A stretch of 64,000 bases of DNA, taken from Chanos chanos. Lineage: Eukaryota > Chordata > Actinopteri > Gonorynchiformes > Chanidae. The stretch is from assembly GCF_902362185.1 (NCBI RefSeq), contig NC_044497.1, positions 32,545,001 through 32,609,000 of the forward strand, written 5' to 3'. Below, one piece after another: positions 54,155 through 64,000 of the stretch; position 1 is the stretch's first letter, and every line of letters starts with the position of its first letter. Under the pieces are notes generated by a model. It did not search any database, had not been told where the DNA came from, and saw nothing but the letters and a program-made list of their open reading frames with translations. The position numbers and the translations under genes were made by a program.

Positions 54155-54640
54155 TCACTGGTGTAAGCACAAAGGTGCCACATCTTCAGCCGGAGTTGGG
54201 AAGAGGCGAAGGGTATCTCTGGAGTATTTGGAGTATCCGTTGTGGAAAAGCACTGTTTTTTTGACGGTGAAGAAGGAAACGGTCTTCTCCCAGAGGTCAG
54301 CATTGGAAGCTCCATTCTGCAGCTGAGCCTCTAAGACGGTTTTGAGCCGCTCCACACTATCTGCACACCTTCTCTCCAGGCTCAGAATTTTACACCTAAA
54401 ACAAGAGGACTCAAGCATGAGTGACATAGCTAGTAACATAATCACATAACTAACAACTGCACAATTCCTCTCCAAGAGTCTGTGTCTGTGTCAGTGAACT
54501 GAAGACTTTTATGTAAATTAACGTCAAATTCATGTTAAAGATAACAGCAATCAGTTTTAATTTAAGTGTTGTTTTTCATTCAGTATTGTGATTATTCACA
54601 GTATAGAGAAGTTCTCTTACCTTTTCTGCAGGTCTCTCAT
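54155..54640 (-). CDS. Unrecognised 86-residue protein, possible HLH-only relative of the adjacent her genes
   Basis: There are two coding exons, 54640-54621 (MRDLQK plus two bases) and 54395-54155. The donor is AAAAG|gtaaga and the acceptor is ttttag, and the frame closes to 86 residues. I do not recognise it as a named gene. By eye it follows the neighbouring her proteins: residues 16-28 RCADSVERLKTVL against RINSSIEKLKSLL (helix 1, 6 of 13 identical); 39-49 ADLWEKTVSFF against ADILEMTVHFL (helix 2, 6 of 11); 60-72 GYSKYSRDTLRLF against GYSRCVQEAVNFL (start of Orange, 3 identical and most others similar). The basic region and WRPW are absent. Intron phase (2) differs from her4 (0). It is head-to-head with copy A. 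A chance match in a helical small protein remains possible. Confidence 0.6.
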
Positions 54641-54723
54641 GTTGGACAAATGAGTAAAGTCTGAGTATGACTGCCTACAAGTTGGAGCAAATGCACCTGT
54701 TTTTGCTCTTAGCCTCAAATCTC

Positions 54724-54784
54724 TATTTATACATGTCTCTAGCCGTATTTAATGTGATGCAGGTTCTCACACTCTCTGACCAAT
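54724..54784 (-). promoter_or_regulatory. Promoter of the 86-residue gene: TATA and inverted CCAAT
   Basis: On the minus strand TATAAATA (54731-54724) is followed by GAG, the same octamer plus GAG as in the her4-type promoters. ATTGG (54784-54780) lies about 50 bases further upstream. The ATG is about 85 bases downstream of the TATA box. Confidence 0.6.
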
Positions 54785-54990
54785 CAGCGGACCCCTGTAA
54801 GACAACAGCCTGAATGTGAATTGTTTGGATAAATGATACACAATGGCTGAGAACTGTGTGAGCAGGTGGGAGGGAACATTTTTTATGTCTACTGTCAATC
54901 AACAGATATAGACATTGCTGGGAACATGGCTCTCAGTGTTGTGAATCAACACAGACCTAATTCATGGTTTCCTCCTGACAGTTAAATGTG

Positions 54991-55656
54991 GTGGGAAAGT
55001 TCAGACTAACAGCTGTCTGTAAACTGATGACGCTTTCTCTGAAACTTAATAAAAAATATTTCAGAAATAGTAACATTTCCCCAATGTGTAAAATAGAATG
55101 TTTAAACAAGAAGTTACTGCTTAAATAAATCTAGAATTAAATATAAAAATTACCTTTTGTGTTTGAAAGACATTATTGCATGGGACTCTCGTGAAAAAAT
55201 CCCAGTATCATAGTAGAATGTGCTGTATTCATTTATCGCTGATTAGGTCACTTTTCTTGTCAATACCAGAGAGAGAATGTTTATGGCAGCTTTATCATAA
55301 TCATAGGGAATGCTTTAAAACTTTTAACATTTTCATACTGTTATGTGGAGGTCATTCACACATACTATACATGCTATAATATGCATCAGTTGAAATCTGT
55401 TATTTCTAAATACAGTAACCGCTATTTTAATCAGTGCAGACTCAGTATAGACTCTGTAAAGTCTATACTGAACATGTCAGTGGGAATTCCTCTGCTGTGT
55501 ATGGGTGGAAATTGAATTGCAGTAGTCCAGATGGTGGGCCTGTCTGGGAGTCTCCCTGGCTGGAGTGAAGGGGTGAATGTGGTCACATTGGCTTTGTGCT
55601 ACGGGCCACGCTTTCTTTGTATGCTGGCAAGTGTCATTATTGCAGGAGTGTGGGAA
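54991..55656 (+). promoter_or_regulatory. CSL/RBP-J type GTGGGAA sites in the divergent intergenic region
   Basis: GTGGGAA occurs at 54991-54997, 55480-55486 and 55650-55656, in addition to the promoter-proximal site at 56354-56360. They lie between the minus-strand 86-residue gene and plus-strand her copy A. GTGGGAA is the core bound by the Notch effector CSL. No paired head-to-head SPS arrangement was seen. Confidence 0.45.
55443..55470. other. Perfect 10-bp inverted repeat
   Basis: CAGTATAGAC (55443-55452) and GTCTATACTG (55461-55470) face each other across eight bases, ten bases left of a GTGGGAA site. Confidence 0.5.
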
Positions 55657-56334
55657 GCCATGCTGCATGACTGCTCCCACGTCCCCCTCCAGCGCCGTGA
55701 GCAGTCACCACAGCCATCAGTGTGTGCGTGTAAGTGTGCGTGAACTCATTCAGCTGACAGAAGTGTGCAGTGTGTGTGTGCCAAGAGGAAAGGAGTGTGT
55801 TGAATCATACTCATAAACCTGAAAGGAAAGGAGGTCACACCAGACTTTAATAGCTTCAGTCACACCTTTATTTTAACCCCCCCCCTCACCCCCACCTCCC
55901 ATGTTGTGAATCTGGGAAAAAAAGAAAAAAGAAATGAAGGACGTGTCACTGTACGTCCATCAGCTAGAAACACGATGTTTAACATTTCATTATGAAAGAC
56001 TTCTGAAAGAAAATATTGCAATCTACTAATTTGCTAAAGCAAATTTAACAAGGCCGTTTCTATCTCAATAAACTTATGCAGTTCACAACAAATTAACAAC
56101 CTTGTATTAGAACAAAATTGTCATGATCTAAAATGTTCTGACCTCAGATGTGGTCACTATGATCTTTTTTTGGGGTCACCACTTTCCCAGGTTCACAAGA
56201 TACTAAATGAATCTTTCCTTGCTGTCTCAGCACACCCCTCCACCTGCTCCTCTGAGACCGGCTCATTGTTTCCTGAGCAATAAGCCCTTCACTGAGCGTG
56301 TGGCTGCCCCCCGTTCATTATTGTAGTCCAAGCT

Positions 56335-56440
56335 CACCCATTGGCTGTTGACTGTGGGAACCTCCAACAAACTCAAGACTCACGCATTCATATGGAGATT
56401 TGGGAGTATAAATAGAGGAGACAGTGACAGTCAACTCAGC
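56335..56440 (+). promoter_or_regulatory. her copy A promoter
   Basis: Inverted CCAAT (ATTGG, 56340-56344), the CSL site GTGGGAA (56354-56360) and TATAAATA (56407-56414) lie in that order. The block, including CGTTCATTATTGTAG just upstream, is shared with copies B and C. The transcript probably starts near 56440, about 35 bases before the ATG. Confidence 0.75.
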
Positions 56441-56475
56441 ACAGCTCAAATCTTCTCCTCACAGAGACTCCAGCC

Positions 56476-57068
56476 ATGGCTCCTACAATCACTACACAAA
56501 TCATCTACTCTACAGAGCATCTGAAACTGAATAACAAGGTAAATATAGCAAATATCAAATCTAACAACAGTTTCTGTTCATTTTTAACACAGCTTGCTCA
56601 TGTTTAATGCAAGATCCAGGTTATTAAAGAGTTGTGTTTCTTTCTCTCCAGCTGAGAAAACCAATGGTGGAGAAACTGCGCAGAGATCGCATCAACAGCA
56701 GCATTGAGAAGCTCAAGTCTCTCCTGGGCAGAGAGTTCCTCAAGCAGCAGCCTGACTCCAGACAGGAGAAAGCTGACATCTTGGAGATGACCGTCCATTT
56801 CCTGAAACAACAGGAGAGCCAGAATTCCTCCACCTGCTCCTCTGCAGTCAGTGATGGTTACTCCAGGTGTGTGCAGGAGGCTGTCAACTTCCTGTCTCAA
56901 TGTCATGTCCAGAATGAGTCCCAGAGAAGACTGCTGAGTCACTTCCACAACATGAGATCTCCCACTGAGAAGAACAGAAGCGTCCTTCCACATCTGCACT
57001 CTTCAACTCATCAGATCTCTAAGAAAGAGGAAACTCCAGTCTGTAAAGTACTGTGGAGGCCCTGGTAG
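56476..57068 (+). CDS. her4: Hairy/E(spl)-related bHLH-Orange repressor, HES5/her4 type (copy A)
   Basis: This is a nuclear repressor of the HES5 class, normally a direct Notch target that holds neural progenitors undifferentiated. Exons are 56476-56538 (MAPTITTQIIYSTEHLKLNNK) and 56652-57068, giving 159 residues. The bHLH spans residues 22-75: KPMVEKLRRDRIN (basic region with the family proline), helix 1 SSIEKLKSLL, and helix 2 EKADILEMTVHFLKQQ. The Orange domain begins near residue 90 (GYSRCVQEAVNFLS). The C-terminal WRPW recruits Groucho/TLE. Intron phase is 0, immediately before LRKP. The 3' UTR runs to an AATAAA at about 57905. It is almost identical to copy C. Naming as her4 rather than another hes5 paralogue is by recall. 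Confidence 0.93.
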
Positions 57069-57915
57069 AGTCACATGGACATTTTATCAATGAAGAAACA
57101 GAATTGTAGATTCCAGTCTAAGACTGGGATGGAAAGTAATTCTAAGTGTGTAGGAATCTATTTCCTCCTATTCTGCATTTTGCAGTTTTTAAAATTTGCT
57201 TTCATGAAAGCACATTTAAATCATTTAAAGAATCTCTTGTTATATATCTCTTGTTCTTTTACACATTTTAATTTCTTGTTACACAAGAAGTCTTTACATT
57301 TCGTAACATGTTTCTGATCCATAATATTTGGAGGCAAAGATGTCTACTTTGTAGACTAATTTATTCTAATCGCCCACTGTCGGCGTAACCACATTTTCTT
57401 TCTCTTACTTTGTAAGATATACTGGCCTTCTTAAGAGTGCAGTTATTTTTTTTTTCTTGTTAATTAGTCTTCAGCAGACATTGCTAAAAGACTTGTTTTG
57501 ACGTTTTTTCGAACTGACCTTTCAGTTTAAAACATTTCTTATCATATAAGATTCCTGTACAAGCTTTGTTTTGTAGTTGTATTAGATCTATCAAGTGCTC
57601 ATATTGAGTGGATTGTCAAGAGATGAAGAGTATTTTGGTGAGAAGTGTGTGAACTAGTCAGTAGAGAATAGTACAATATGTTTTTCTGTATTTTGACAGA
57701 GCTGTAAATGTGTGTCAGTTTATATGCGTTAACCGAACATGTGCTATATTAGCACCAGACATTTTATTGTGATCTATCCAGTTATAATGTATTCCATTTG
57801 GAAATGTATCTCTGTTTCCTTCAGTGAAGGTTTCAAATGTTATCAGGTTTGATGTGGAATGTATGTGGTACTGATCACTTAAGCACATCAATAGCTTTAT
57901 GAAAAATAAATCTAA
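57069..57915 (+). other. her copy A 3' UTR
   Basis: This non-coding stretch runs to AATAAA at 57905-57910. The first 160 bases match the region after copy C (62782-62935), including TGTAGGAATCTATTTCCTCC. Confidence 0.6.
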
Positions 57916-59730
57916 AGTATACCTGAACAACGTTTCCTTGATTTCATTCAAAATGAAAGGTGTGCATTTACTTCTCAAGTCGCTCCTTCATGAAAGTAAA
58001 TTTATAAAAATCCATTTTCAACAGTCAGTGGATTATCTCGTTATCTCGTTATTTTTGAAATGTACAGTCCAAATATAGAAGAAAGACAAAATACACATAC
58101 AATGTAAGATCCAGGGTACTGAATGTTGCTGGAAGAGATGACCTGTTCTTTTGGAAACATCACAAACATATAAATTAATCTTAATCTTACTCTTAATCTT
58201 GATCCTAATCTCAATCTTAAACTTTCCAATTTTAATTTGGGACAGCACAGAAACTGTTCTAGGCTACACCCACTGGACAGATTTAGAGACTTTGTGTGGG
58301 CCCTTCCTGAACACACGCCAGTGGAGGAATATTAATTGGGGTACAAATAAAGTTCCAGATAAAGCATCGCTGGCCTCTCACTTTATATACCAGTGTCTGT
58401 CAGTTTTGTTGTCATTTCTGAGCTATCTCTTAAATGCAGACATTTTTTGAAGAATCTTTTGCTAACCAATTGACTTCTTCCTCAGTTTTATACAGGAAAC
58501 AACTGAGCCAAACCAGTGCCTCTGGGAGATACTTTCAATGCTCCTTCTCTAGATTATTTGAGGTCTTTCAGTTGGTTAATTTAAATAAGAATACCAAAAG
58601 TGTCCATTCTCCTTGTTTACATTTTTGAAATCTTCATTTTCCTGTATATTTAAGCCAGTATTAAGACCATATTGTGATGAAGTGTGGAATTGTGATCTAG
58701 TTTGTTTTCTTTAAAAGAGCATAAAGTGCTACACAATATTTTCAAAATATAGTATGTTTACATACATACACACACACATGCACAAACACACACACACACA
58801 TGCAAGAGGACAAGAGGGATAGAAGAAAGATTGACTTCTGCTGTTTGTTTAATATGATCCATTTTGAAAAAATCTGTACAGTCCTTGAATAAGAAACATT
58901 TAATACCTTCAATAAAGGTGACTTTACAATCAGTTTGAATATTTAAGAAATGAAAAATTCAAGATTGAATTTAGTGTATATTGCTAATATAGCAAGTGCC
59001 ATAATATCCACATGCAATTGCATGAAGGTCCACACCACAGAAAAATGAGAATAGATTAATGTGTTTGTTGTCAATTATGGCACAAGTTTCAAAATCACAT
59101 TTCAGTTACACTAAACTGTGACAAAGCAGCAAGAAAGACAGAGCTTGAAAGGAAATCACACATTTCTATTAAGCTGCCTGTCATTTTTAGTAGATTAACA
59201 AAGTAATAAATATTTAATATTTACTTGGACTCCAAGAGAGAGACAGATTAGCAACCAAATCAAACATGACTAAATGTCAGTCACTCTGAGAAGAATTCAG
59301 AGAGGATGGAGCCAACCAAAATTTGAACAAAATTATGATTCCTGGGTGAGTTATAAGAGCGCCCCTGTCAACAAAAGCAGAATTAAAATGCCCTGCAAAG
59401 GCAGAATAGAAAAACCCAGTATGGGTGAACTGAGCATGTCCGTGTTCAAAGACTGTGATGCAAACACCACAGACTATTCACATCCAAATGTTTTTGGAGA
59501 GTTCATCAAATTCTTACACAGTAAGAAATTACATAATTGTCATAAAAACATCTTTACATTCAGGCACGTTACATTCTATTCATGTAGACGTAAACATCGT
59601 GTTAATGTAAAATAAGAGGATACAGGTTCCTACTCATTCAGAATTAATATCTTTGCCAGTTGTAGCCTGGCAGTTTACACTCCTACACACCAGACATGTC
59701 AGTCTCAGACTTACAAATGCTGTCTCTTCA
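57916..59730. other. Gene-free stretch between her copies A and B
   Basis: It holds a degenerate six-base repeat (TTAATC units, about 58165-58225) and a small CA array near 58764-58800. A 113-codon open frame at 59274-59615 shows no family motif and no splice or promoter context, so I do not call it. Confidence 0.5.
58165..58225. repeat. Degenerate (CTTAAT)n hexanucleotide repeat
   Basis: Roughly ten units of the type TTAATC/CTTAAT/CTTACT/CTAATC occur in tandem. The strand-symmetric open frames here (runs of I, L, S, R, K) are products of the repeat. Confidence 0.7.
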
Positions 59731-60345
59731 TTAATAAACTGTCCATGTGATTTTACTAAGGCCTCCACAGTACTTTACAGACTGGAGTTTCCTCTTTCTT
59801 AGAGATCTGATGAGTTGAAGAGTGCAGATGTGGAAGGACACATCTATTTTCTCAGTGGGAGATCTCATGTTGTGGAAGTGACTCAGCAGTCTTCTCTGGG
59901 ACTCACTCTGGACATGACATTGAGACAGGAAGTTGACAGCCTCCTGCACACACCTGGAGTAACCATCACTGGCTGCAGAGGAGCAGGTGGAGGGATTCTG
60001 CTTCTGCTGTTGCTTCAGGAAATGGACGGTCATCTCCAAGATGTCAGCTTTCTCCTGTCTGGAGTCAGGCTGCTGCTTGAGGAACTCTCTGCCCAGGAGA
60101 GACTTGAGCTTCTCAATGTTGCTGTTGATGCGATCTCTGCGCAGTTTCTCCACCATTGGTTTTCTCAGCTGGAGAGAAAGAAACACAACTCTTTAATAAC
60201 CTGGATCTTGCATTAAACATGAAGGAAGCTGTATTAAAAATTAACAAAAAATGTTGTTAGATTTGATATTTGCTATATTTACCTTGTTATTCAGTGTCAG
60301 ATGCTCTGTAGAGTAGATGATTTGTGTAGTGATTGTAGGAGCCAT
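59731..60345 (-). CDS. her4-type bHLH-Orange gene copy B, degenerating (no WRPW)
   Basis: Exons in transcript order are 60345-60283 (MAPTITTQIIYSTEHLTLNNK) and 60168-59731, giving 166 residues. The bHLH (KPMVEKLRRDRINSNIEKLK, EKADILEMTVHFLKQQ) and the start of Orange (GYSRCVQEAVNFLS) are kept. After SPTEK the frame is one base short relative to copies A and C, so the tail reads IDVSFHICTLQ and runs to a new stop. Even in the ancestral frame the last codons would read W-R-P-stop. The promoter TATAAATA is also changed to TGTAAACA, while the CSL site is kept. It is convergent with copy A and divergent from copy C. It may be a young pseudogene, or a gene making a bHLH protein that cannot recruit Groucho through WRPW. 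Confidence 0.75.
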
Positions 60346-60399
60346 GGCTGGAGTATTTTTGAGGAGAACATTTGAGCTGTGCTGAGTTGACTGTCACTG

Positions 60400-60675
60400 T
60401 CTCCTCTGTTTACACTCCCAAATCTCCATATGAATGTGTGAGTCTTGAGTTTGTTGGAGGTTCCCACAGTCAGCAGCCAATGGGTGAGCTTGGACTACAA
60501 TAATGAACGGGGGGCAGCCACACGCTCAGTGAAGGGCTTATTGCTCAGGAAACAATGAGCCGGTCTCAGAGGAGCAGGTGGAGGGGTGTGCTGAGACAGC
60601 AAGGAAAGATTCATTTAGTATCTTGTGAACCTGGGAAAGTGGTGACCCCAAAAAAGATCATAGTGACCACATTTT
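60400..60675 (-). promoter_or_regulatory. her copy B promoter region, TATA degenerate
   Basis: On the minus strand, ATTGG and GTGGGAA (60467-60461) are kept, but the TATA position (60414-60407) reads TGTAAACA. Similarity to the copy A flank continues upstream as far as GTGGTCACTATGATC near 60670, further than the flank shared with copy C. Confidence 0.65.
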
Positions 60676-60679
60676 CACT

Positions 60680-61930
60680 GGGCAAAAGGGGTGTGTTTCT
60701 CAAATCCAGTTCATCATTAATTCAAACCACTGAGATCACATATATGAACCTATATATGAATTTTAGAACAAATATTCCCTGTCTACGGCATACAATAAAA
60801 AGATTTACAGGGTGATTAGACTACCATTTATTTGTTTAAAGAATTATTCTTAAATCCAAATATGACTGTAATAACACTCATCACCCTCATATCCAAAATC
60901 CAGCTCTTTCACTGTTCCCTCCTCTATTTTCTCACTCAGAAACATGTACTGATAACACCTTCTACTCAAATCTGTCTCTTTTTTCTACTCTCCTCACTTT
61001 GCTCTATGACAAAAAAAGCATACGGTGTACATAACAGCACACTTCTAAATGAATAATTCAGTGGCCTTACTGTTAACTCTCACTTTGAAGGGACTTCTCC
61101 ATATTGAAAAGCAAGTCCAAATTTTCATTGTTCATTTAGAATGGTTAAAATATGGTTTTTGACATGTTGTTAAAACATGGTATTTTACTTTTGATATTTT
61201 CACATAAACTTGAGTAAATCCTCTGGTGCTTGTACACTATTTCAAGATCAGAACAGTTCTATCACAACAGTTTGTTGCCTTTAGGAGAACATCTGACATA
61301 GTTCAGCAGAATTTTCCCAAGACAACCACGTGGGGGTTTCTGTGGTGTTCCTGGCCATGTGATGAATTGTATTTAATGAGGCACACTTCTATTGTGCAAG
61401 GAAAGTGTGGTGATTCTCTGTGTGAATAGAAAGAGTGTGGGAAAGCTCTAGAGAAATGAATCAAAATTGTGTAGTGAATCAGATCAAGGCTGTGTTATGT
61501 CAGATCCTGTCTGAACCCCTATAATAATCTACAGCACATAGTGTTCAGTCAGGAAGGCATACAGTCCTCATTTGTAAAACACCACTGATTGATTTAAACT
61601 TGCATCCATGTGTAATAAACTGCTGAATCTAATTTCATTAAATATGACATGCTAAATTTAATGCACTACTTAGGAACAAAGTTAAAATGTGGTTAAAATA
61701 GAATGATATACCTGTGAGCACACAGTTTTAAATGCATCTCAATTAAATGTGGTTATTTTTGAGGTGCATGTGAAACTGTGTACTCATCACTTCTGCAACT
61801 CTCTGTTACAACTTTCAAATATGTTCATTAAGGACAGCATGTGCTTCCTAATGGAGCCACCCTAGCATCAGGCAGCATAGCTGCTTCAAACATAGGGTCT
61901 TCACTTTCTCAGGACACTCACACACTCACA
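60680..61930. other. Intergenic, between divergent her copies B and C
   Basis: No gene is seen here. It contains CACGTG near 61328 and one GTGGGAA (61437-61443) about 0.7 kb upstream of copy C. The sequence shared with copy A starts near 61931. Confidence 0.5.
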
Positions 61931-62035
61931 CACCCCTCCACCTGCTCCTCTGAGACCAGCTCATTGTTTCCTGAGCAATAAGCCCTTCACTGAGCGTGTG
62001 GCTGCCCCCCGTTCATTATTGTAGTCCAAGCTCGC

Positions 62036-62140
62036 CCATTGGCTGCTGACTGTGGGAACCTCCAACAAACTCAAGACTCACGCATTCATATGGAGATTTG
62101 GGAGTATAAATAGAGGAGACAGTGACAGTCAACTCAGCAC
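62036..62140 (+). promoter_or_regulatory. her copy C promoter
   Basis: It has the same order as copy A: ATTGG (62038-62042), GTGGGAA (62052-62058) and TATAAATA (62105-62112), followed by the same leader before the ATG at 62174. Confidence 0.75.
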
Positions 62141-62173
62141 AGCTCAAATCTTCTCCTCACAGAGACTCCAGCC

Positions 62174-62781
62174 ATGGCTCCTACAATCACTACACAAATC
62201 ATCTACTCTACAGAGCATCTGAAACACAAGGATAACAAGGTGAATAACAAGGTAAATATAGCAAATATCAAATCTAACAACAGTTTCTGTTCATTTTTAA
62301 CACAGCTTGCTCATGTTTAATGCAAGATCCAGGTTATTAAAGAGTTGTGTTTTTTTCTCTCCAGCTGAGAAAACCAATGGTGGAGAAACTGCGCAGAGAT
62401 CGCATCAACAGCAGCATTGAGAAGCTCAAGTCTCTCCTGGGCAGAGAGTTCCTCAAGCAGCAGCCTGACTCCAGACAGGAGAAAGCTGACATCTTGGAGA
62501 TGACCGTCCATTTCCTGAAACAACAGGAGAGCCAGAATTCCTCCACCTGCTCCTCTGCAGTCAGTGATGGTTACTCCAGGTGTGTGCAGGAGGCTGTCAA
62601 CTTCCTGTCTCAATGTCATGTCCAGAATGAGTCCCAAAGAAGACTGCTGAGCCACTTCCACAACATGGGATCTCCCACTGAGAAGAACAGAAGCGTCCTT
62701 CCACATCTGCACTCTTCAACTCATCAGATCTCTAAGAAAGAGGAAACTCCACTCTGTAAAGTACTGTGGAGGCCCTGGTAG
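62174..62781 (+). CDS. her4: Hairy/E(spl)-related bHLH-Orange repressor, HES5/her4 type (copy C)
   Basis: Exons are 62174-62251 (or -62239) and 62365-62781. The protein differs from copy A only near the exon 1 end (KHKDNK with or without VNNK, against KLNNK) and at two later residues (HNMGSP for HNMRSP, ETPLCK for ETPVCK). The bHLH, Orange and WRPW are intact. A small tandem repeat at the end of exon 1 (GATAACAAGGTG then AATAACAAGGTA) offers two donors 12 bases apart in the same phase, giving proteins of 160 or 164 residues. The intron is nearly identical to that of copy A. The promoter is intact, so this copy looks functional. Confidence 0.92.
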
Positions 62782-63660
62782 AGTCACATGGACATTTTAT
62801 CAATGAAGAAACAGAATTGTAGATTCCAGTCTAAGACTGGGATGGAAAGTAATTCTAAGTGTGTAGGAATCTATTTCCTCCTATTCTGCATTTTGCAGTT
62901 TTTAAAATTTGCTTTCATGAAAGGGCATTTAAATCATGTTGTCAACCCAAAAGACTCTCTTGTCATATAAGAACATATAATGGTCCAGATTATTTTGGAC
63001 ATGTCGACATTTAATCTAGTCTTTTATTTAGATTGGTATTAGTCACCCATATTGGGTGTACATCTGTATTTCTCCTCTCTTACTGTGTAAGAAGTAATTT
63101 CAGGATTGAGAAGATTTGATTTAGTTTTTGAGATAAAATTTCAGTACCTGTACCAATTCGCAATGTAAGTCTTGCCAGACATCTGTCTCTCTCTTTTTTT
63201 TTATTTTAATAAGAAATTATCTTCTTGAACCTGTCTAGGGATTCAATATTTGATGCTGGGTATAGAAATAATTACATATTACATGAATTATGTTAATTTT
63301 ATGCTGATTTTGTTATTTACCAAACTTTGGTATAGTCATAGTGAATGACTATGAAGATGTTAACAAATGTTAACTGTGGTCTGTGTCGGCCATATGAACT
63401 CTATTTTGAGTTATTCGTTCTTTTGAATATTCAAAGAGATGTAAGGCTCTCTTGTCGTATTTAAATATGTCAAATATAGTTTGACAATAAATTAAATCTC
63501 AATCAAACATTTTACCATGACTCCTTTGTTGACATGTATTTGTAGTGTTCCACCACCGAACATTTCAGTAATTGTACTGTCATACAAAATGTGCTTCACA
63601 AATCAAGGAAAATATAGTTAATGCTACTTTCGTTTTTCAATAAAACTGAAATTAAATAAA
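62782..63660 (+). other. her copy C 3' UTR
   Basis: It matches the copy A 3' flank to about 62935, then diverges. Candidate polyadenylation signals are AATAAA near 63485 and again near 63639-63660. Confidence 0.5.
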
Positions 63661-64000
63661 GTGTATAATGGCACTAATGTAATTCAAAACAAAACTATAC
63701 TTGATCTTTCTATGTGGATTCACTAGAACACTGGTTCAAGAATGGTGGTATGGTAAAAGACAAGGACAAACAAACCAACTCATTAGACTAACACACTGGG
63801 GAGAAAAGCTTGTCTTTTTCTCATATGCTTTGTTTAATTGAAAAAGAAACACTTCATGGGCCTGCCAAGAATTTCATCATCTTAAAGTATTAATCATATC
63901 ATTACTGACTCCTGCTTAAAAACCCTCCTCAAGCCAGTCTTCACCAGGTTATCTTCAGATAGGTTATCTTGATTGCACCTCCTGGACAGCTGAATATATC
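63661..64000. other. Right-end flank
   Basis: I see no gene, repeat or RNA in this last stretch. Confidence 0.4.

Noticed and set aside
56604-56999. 131-codon antisense open frames over the her exons (also at 59815-60216 and 62317-62712)
   Set aside because: They recur in all copies only because the sense coding sequence is shared. They are antisense shadows of the bHLH exon.
59274-59615. 113-codon open frame between her copies A and B
   Set aside because: No family motif, no promoter or splice context, and composition typical of non-coding DNA.

Overview
The window is nuclear DNA from a vertebrate, almost certainly a teleost fish. Its genes are split by short GT-AG introns. The proteins read as fish orthologues of genes on human 1p36. 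The intergenic DNA holds CA/GT microsatellites, an L2-type LINE with an open reading frame, and small palindromic DNA transposons. I see no rRNA or convincing tRNA genes and no bacterial-style operons.

Layout. (1) 1-16.4 kb, minus strand: arhgef10l, a RhoGEF whose 3' half runs off the left edge, with an alternative first coding exon and a far-upstream 5' UTR exon. (2) 19.7-24.8 kb, plus: rcc2, twelve coding exons, with a piggyBac-like palindromic element in one intron. (3) 25.1-27.1 kb, minus: rpl22, convergent with rcc2, with a 5' TOP-like leader. (4) 28.1-34.4 kb, plus: rnf207, 17 coding exons, 634 residues, whose last intron appears to be GC-AG. (5) 36.5-38.5 kb, minus: icmt, five exons. 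(6) 40.8-47.8 kb, minus: draxin, with two L2-type LINE pieces (apparently nested) and a hAT-like MITE in its introns. (7) 48-53.6 kb: largely gene-free. (8) 53.6-63.5 kb: a Notch-target-type cluster with three her4/hes5-type bHLH-Orange genes (plus, minus, plus) and an unrecognised 86-residue two-exon gene on the minus strand.

The most interesting region is the her cluster. Copies A (56.5 kb) and C (62.2 kb) are nearly identical and look functional, with bHLH, Orange and WRPW, and a promoter holding an inverted CCAAT box, a CSL/RBP-J site and TATAAATA. Copy B, inverted between them, has lost its WRPW terminus and its TATA box. The small gene at 54.2-54.6 kb is divergent from copy A. It has its own TATAAATA box, and its short product matches helix 1, helix 2 and the start of the Orange domain of its neighbours, but it has no basic region and no WRPW. 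It may be a decayed or repurposed HLH-only member of the cluster. CSL-type GTGGGAA sites lie in the 1.7 kb between it and copy A.

All exon boundaries were read by hand from splice signals, reading-frame continuity and remembered family sequences. No alignment or database search was run.
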